Source of the DNA: Synergistaceae bacterium
GTDB taxonomy: Bacteria; Synergistota; Synergistia; Synergistales; Aminobacteriaceae
Assembly: GCA_017446645.1 (NCBI GenBank)
Contig: JAFSQO010000372.1
Span: 1-7,355 of the forward strand
DNA length: 7,355 nucleotides
Direction: 5' to 3'
This document shows positions 5,613 to 7,355 of the stretch, in pieces (the first letter of the stretch is position 1; each line of letters opens with the position of its first letter). The translations under genes were made by a program, and so were the position numbers. Below the pieces are notes generated by a model. It saw nothing but the letters and a program-made list of their open reading frames with translations. It made no database searches and was not told the DNA's origin.

Positions 5613-7111
5613 GTGAGACTTTATCATTAATGGCTTCAGGTTTCGTGAGTGCCTTATATCCCGTCAATATTCTTGCTATGGCCGGGGGAGTTACGATTGG
5701 GATAATAATCGGCTGTCTTCCCGGACTTTCTGCGGCAATGGGAGTTGCGTTATTACTGCCTATGACGTTCTCAATGGAAGCCTCAACAGGTATGATAATG
5801 CTGGGTGCGATTTACTGCGGGGCAATCTTCGGGGGTTCTATCTCTGCAATATTGATTCACACCCCTGGGACTCCTGCCAGTGCTGCCACTGCTATTGAAG
5901 GCTACCAGATGACTCTGAAGGGTCAGGCCGGTAAAGCATTAGGTACAGCGTGTATAGCTTCGTTTTTTGGGGGATTGCTGTCATGTATCTCGCTGTATTT
6001 CTTTGCCCCAGTTCTTGGTCAGTTAGCCATGAAATTTGGCTCGCCTGAATATTTCTGGCTTTCGATCTTCGGACTCACTATCATTGCCGGAGTCTCTTCA
6101 AAGTCCATGATTAAAGGCTTGATGAGCGGAGCACTCGGTCTCTTGCTCTCTACAATCGGAATGGATCCCATGCAGGGTGTAAAACGTTTCATGTTTGGCC
6201 AAGCGTCTTTGTATGAGGGGATTAATGTAACGTGCGCATTAATCGGCTTGTTCTCGATGAGTCAGGCACTTGTCCTGGCTGAGTCAAAGATTAAGCAGCG
6301 TGCCAAAGCTCAAAAGTTCACTGACAAAATGCTTCTCACTGGTTCAGAACTCAAGGAGATTGCCCCCACAATAGGACGTTCATGGATAATCGGCAATTTA
6401 ATCGGCATATTGCCCGGTGCAGGAGCTTCGATAGCGTGCTTCATGGGTTATAACACTGCGCGCCAATTCTCGAAGCACAAAGAATTATTTGGTCATGGCA
6501 GTTATGAAGGCGTTGCAGGAAGTGAGGCAGCCAACAATGCAGTTACAGGAGGCTCGCTAATTCCAATGCTGACTCTTGGAATTCCCGGCGAAAGTGTTAC
6601 TGCTGTCCTTATGGGAGGCTTAATCATTCAGGGCTTGACTCCAGGTCCGAATCTTTTTGTAGGCGAAACTGCGAAGATGACATATACTTTCTTTGCCGGC
6701 TTTGTGTTAATACAATTCTTTATGCTTGGGATAGGCTTGCTTGGCTGTCGCGGTTTTGCTCACATTGCGAGATTGTCGGACGCTATTTTAATCCCTTCAG
6801 TAACGATTTTGTGCGTAGTCGGAAGTTTTGCAATCCACCAGAATTTCGTTGATGTTGTAATCATGCTGATATTCGGTGTGATTGGCTGGCTGGCCCGCAA
6901 ATTCGGCCTTAACAATGCAGCAATAGTGTTAGCTTTAATTCTCGGTCCAATCGGTGAAAAAGGTTTGAGGCGTTCGCTGCTCTTATCAGGCGGTGATCCG
7001 TCAATACTGTTCTCGACTCCTGTGTGCTGGGTCTTGATAGTCCTGTGTGTGCTGGGAGTTCTTTCGCCAATTCTAATGGACCGAATGGCTAAAGGTGCAG
7101 ATAAAGAATGA
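5609..7111 (+). CDS. tctA: Tripartite tricarboxylate transporter large permease subunit (TctA)
   Basis: A 500-residue inner-membrane permease, the usual family length, with roughly 11-12 hydrophobic segments spread across the chain. It carries the substrate pathway and imports ligand delivered by TctC using an ion gradient. Diagnostic motifs are intact: GCLPGLSAAMG (35-45), IHTPGTPASAATAIEGYQ (83-100), GILPGAGASIACFMGY (266-281), EGVAGSEAANNA (300-311), LIPMLTLGIPG (318-328) and GLTPGP (342-347). The GxLPG motif recurs in each half (about residues 35 and 266), reflecting the two-fold internal repeat of the family. The C-terminal part, with LILGPIGEKGLRRSL (443-457), is also typical. No frameshift or missing motif is seen, so the transporter should be functional. 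The gene overlaps tctB by four bases and ends 11 bases before a strong terminator stem. Confidence 0.97.
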   Translation: MSETLSLMASGFVSALYPVNILAMAGGVTIGIIIGCLPGLSAAMGVALLLPMTFSMEASTGMIMLGAIYCGAIFGGSISAILIHTPGTPASAATAIEGYQMTLKGQAGKALGTACIASFFGGLLSCISLYFFAPVLGQLAMKFGSPEYFWLSIFGLTIIAGVSSKSMIKGLMSGALGLLLSTIGMDPMQGVKRFMFGQASLYEGINVTCALIGLFSMSQALVLAESKIKQRAKAQKFTDKMLLTGSELKEIAPTIGRSWIIGNLIGILPGAGASIACFMGYNTARQFSKHKELFGHGSYEGVAGSEAANNAVTGGSLIPMLTLGIPGESVTAVLMGGLIIQGLTPGPNLFVGETAKMTYTFFAGFVLIQFFMLGIGLLGCRGFAHIARLSDAILIPSVTILCVVGSFAIHQNFVDVVIMLIFGVIGWLARKFGLNNAAIVLALILGPIGEKGLRRSLLLSGGDPSILFSTPVCWVLIVLCVLGVLSPILMDRMAKGADKE

Positions 7112-7122
7112 AATAAATATTT

Positions 7123-7155
7123 TCTCTCCTGATAAAATTTCGGGAGAGATTTTTT
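7123..7155 (+). terminator. Intrinsic terminator of the tctCBA operon
   Basis: TCTCTCC (7123-7129) pairs perfectly with GGAGAGA (7143-7149). The stem can extend by a T-G and a G-C pair toward a 9-base loop (7132-7140). Six T (7150-7155) follow directly, then more AT-rich sequence. Position and structure are those of a Rho-independent terminator just after the tctA stop. Confidence 0.88.
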
Positions 7156-7241
7156 ATTATTTATCCCTAAACAAAATCTCTCTGTTAAGTCCGCTATATA
7201 TTTGCTTTCTGTTTTAACACAAGGTTTTTCCTGCTGACTTA

Positions 7242-7250
7242 TGCTAAAAT
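7242..7250 (+). promoter_or_regulatory. Possible extended -10 promoter of the last gene
   Basis: TGCTAAAAT fits an extended -10 element (TGn followed by TAAAAT). It lies after the tctA terminator and 33 bases before the next start codon, leaving a leader of about 25-30 bases. No good -35 hexamer is seen at 17 bases; TTAACA at 7214-7219 is too far upstream. Extended -10 promoters can work without a strong -35. Confidence 0.4.
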
Positions 7251-7268
7251 TTTTAAAAAGTATAATTT

Positions 7269-7276
7269 AGGAGGTG
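7269..7276 (+). promoter_or_regulatory. Strong ribosome binding site that sets the TTG start of the last gene
   Basis: AGGAGGTG is a near-complete complement of the 16S rRNA tail and lies 7 bases before TTG at 7284. The GTG and TTG triplets between it and 7284 are out of frame with the signal peptide, so the TTG is the only start that fits. Confidence 0.8.
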
Positions 7277-7283
7277 TGTTGTC

Positions 7284-7355
7284 TTGAGGAGAATCATTTA
7301 CTTCTCGCTGTTGCTTGTTTTGGCGGCATCATTGCCGTTATCGTCAGCAGCCGAA
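7284..7355 (+). CDS. Start of a secreted protein of unknown function (signal peptide only, runs off the window)
   Basis: From the TTG at 7284 the frame stays open to the window edge for 24 codons. It reads Met-Arg-Arg, then a hydrophobic core rich in Leu, Val and Ala, then SLPLSSAAE. This is a classical Sec signal peptide with positively charged N-end, hydrophobic core and small residues before a probable cleavage site near the final Ala-Ala-Glu. No lipobox Cys is seen within the fragment. The very strong ribosome binding site and possible extended -10 just upstream support a real gene. It lies beyond the tctA terminator and so is probably a separate transcript. Only the export signal is visible, so nothing can be said about the mature protein. 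Confidence 0.75.
   Translation, partial: MRRIIYFSLLLVLAASLPLSSAAE

Noticed and set aside
7156..7241. Possible small RNA or riboswitch between the tctA terminator and the last gene
   Set aside because: The stretch is AT-rich, and I see no stable stem or conserved aptamer pattern in it.
7261..7266. TATAAT just before the last gene as its -10 box
   Set aside because: It sits 2 bases before the ribosome binding site, so a transcript starting from it would begin inside that site; TGCTAAAAT at 7242-7250 is the better candidate.

Overview
The window carries seven protein-coding genes or gene fragments, all on the + strand, with no RNA gene, mobile element or CRISPR array that I can see. GC content looks to be in the mid-40s percent (estimated by eye). 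Shine-Dalgarno sites are mostly strong (AAGGAG, AGGAGG). The tricarboxylate-type binding protein has an ordinary Sec signal peptide without a lipobox cysteine, which points to a free periplasmic protein in a diderm, Gram-negative-type cell. Together with the histidine-kinase style and the tripartite tricarboxylate transporter (TTT), this would suit a member of the Synergistota or a similar anaerobe. That placement is inference from general impression, not from a marker gene.

Layout: (1) 1-246, the C-terminal end of a class V PLP-dependent aminotransferase cut by the window edge. (2) 338-4132, a two-gene signalling unit. A 1025-residue soluble hybrid histidine kinase (PAS-type sensing region, HisKA, HATPase, receiver, HPt) is followed 12 bases later by a 234-residue response regulator made of a degenerate pseudo-receiver and an intact receiver, with no DNA-binding or enzymatic output domain. 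(3) 4133-4220, a short gap with a probable terminator and a good -10 box. (4) 4221-7111, a complete TTT operon in the order binding protein (TctC), small membrane subunit (TctB), large membrane subunit (TctA), closed by a strong intrinsic terminator at 7123-7155. (5) 7284-7355, the first 24 codons of a secreted protein that starts at TTG and runs off the window.

How the genes work together: the kinase and regulator contain every residue needed for a His-Asp-His-Asp phosphorelay (H436, D740, H895, then D164 of the regulator). TctCBA would capture a small carboxylate in the periplasm and import it with an ion gradient. The signalling pair sits where TctDE-type regulators often sit next to TTT genes, but its architecture differs: the kinase has no membrane anchor and the regulator cannot bind DNA by any recognisable domain. 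A regulatory link to the transporter is therefore only a proximity-based guess, weakened by the likely terminator between them.

I found no convincing evidence of a wholly new biological system. The most unusual items are the pseudo-receiver/receiver regulator and the unassigned parts of the kinase (residues about 140-395 and 953-1025).
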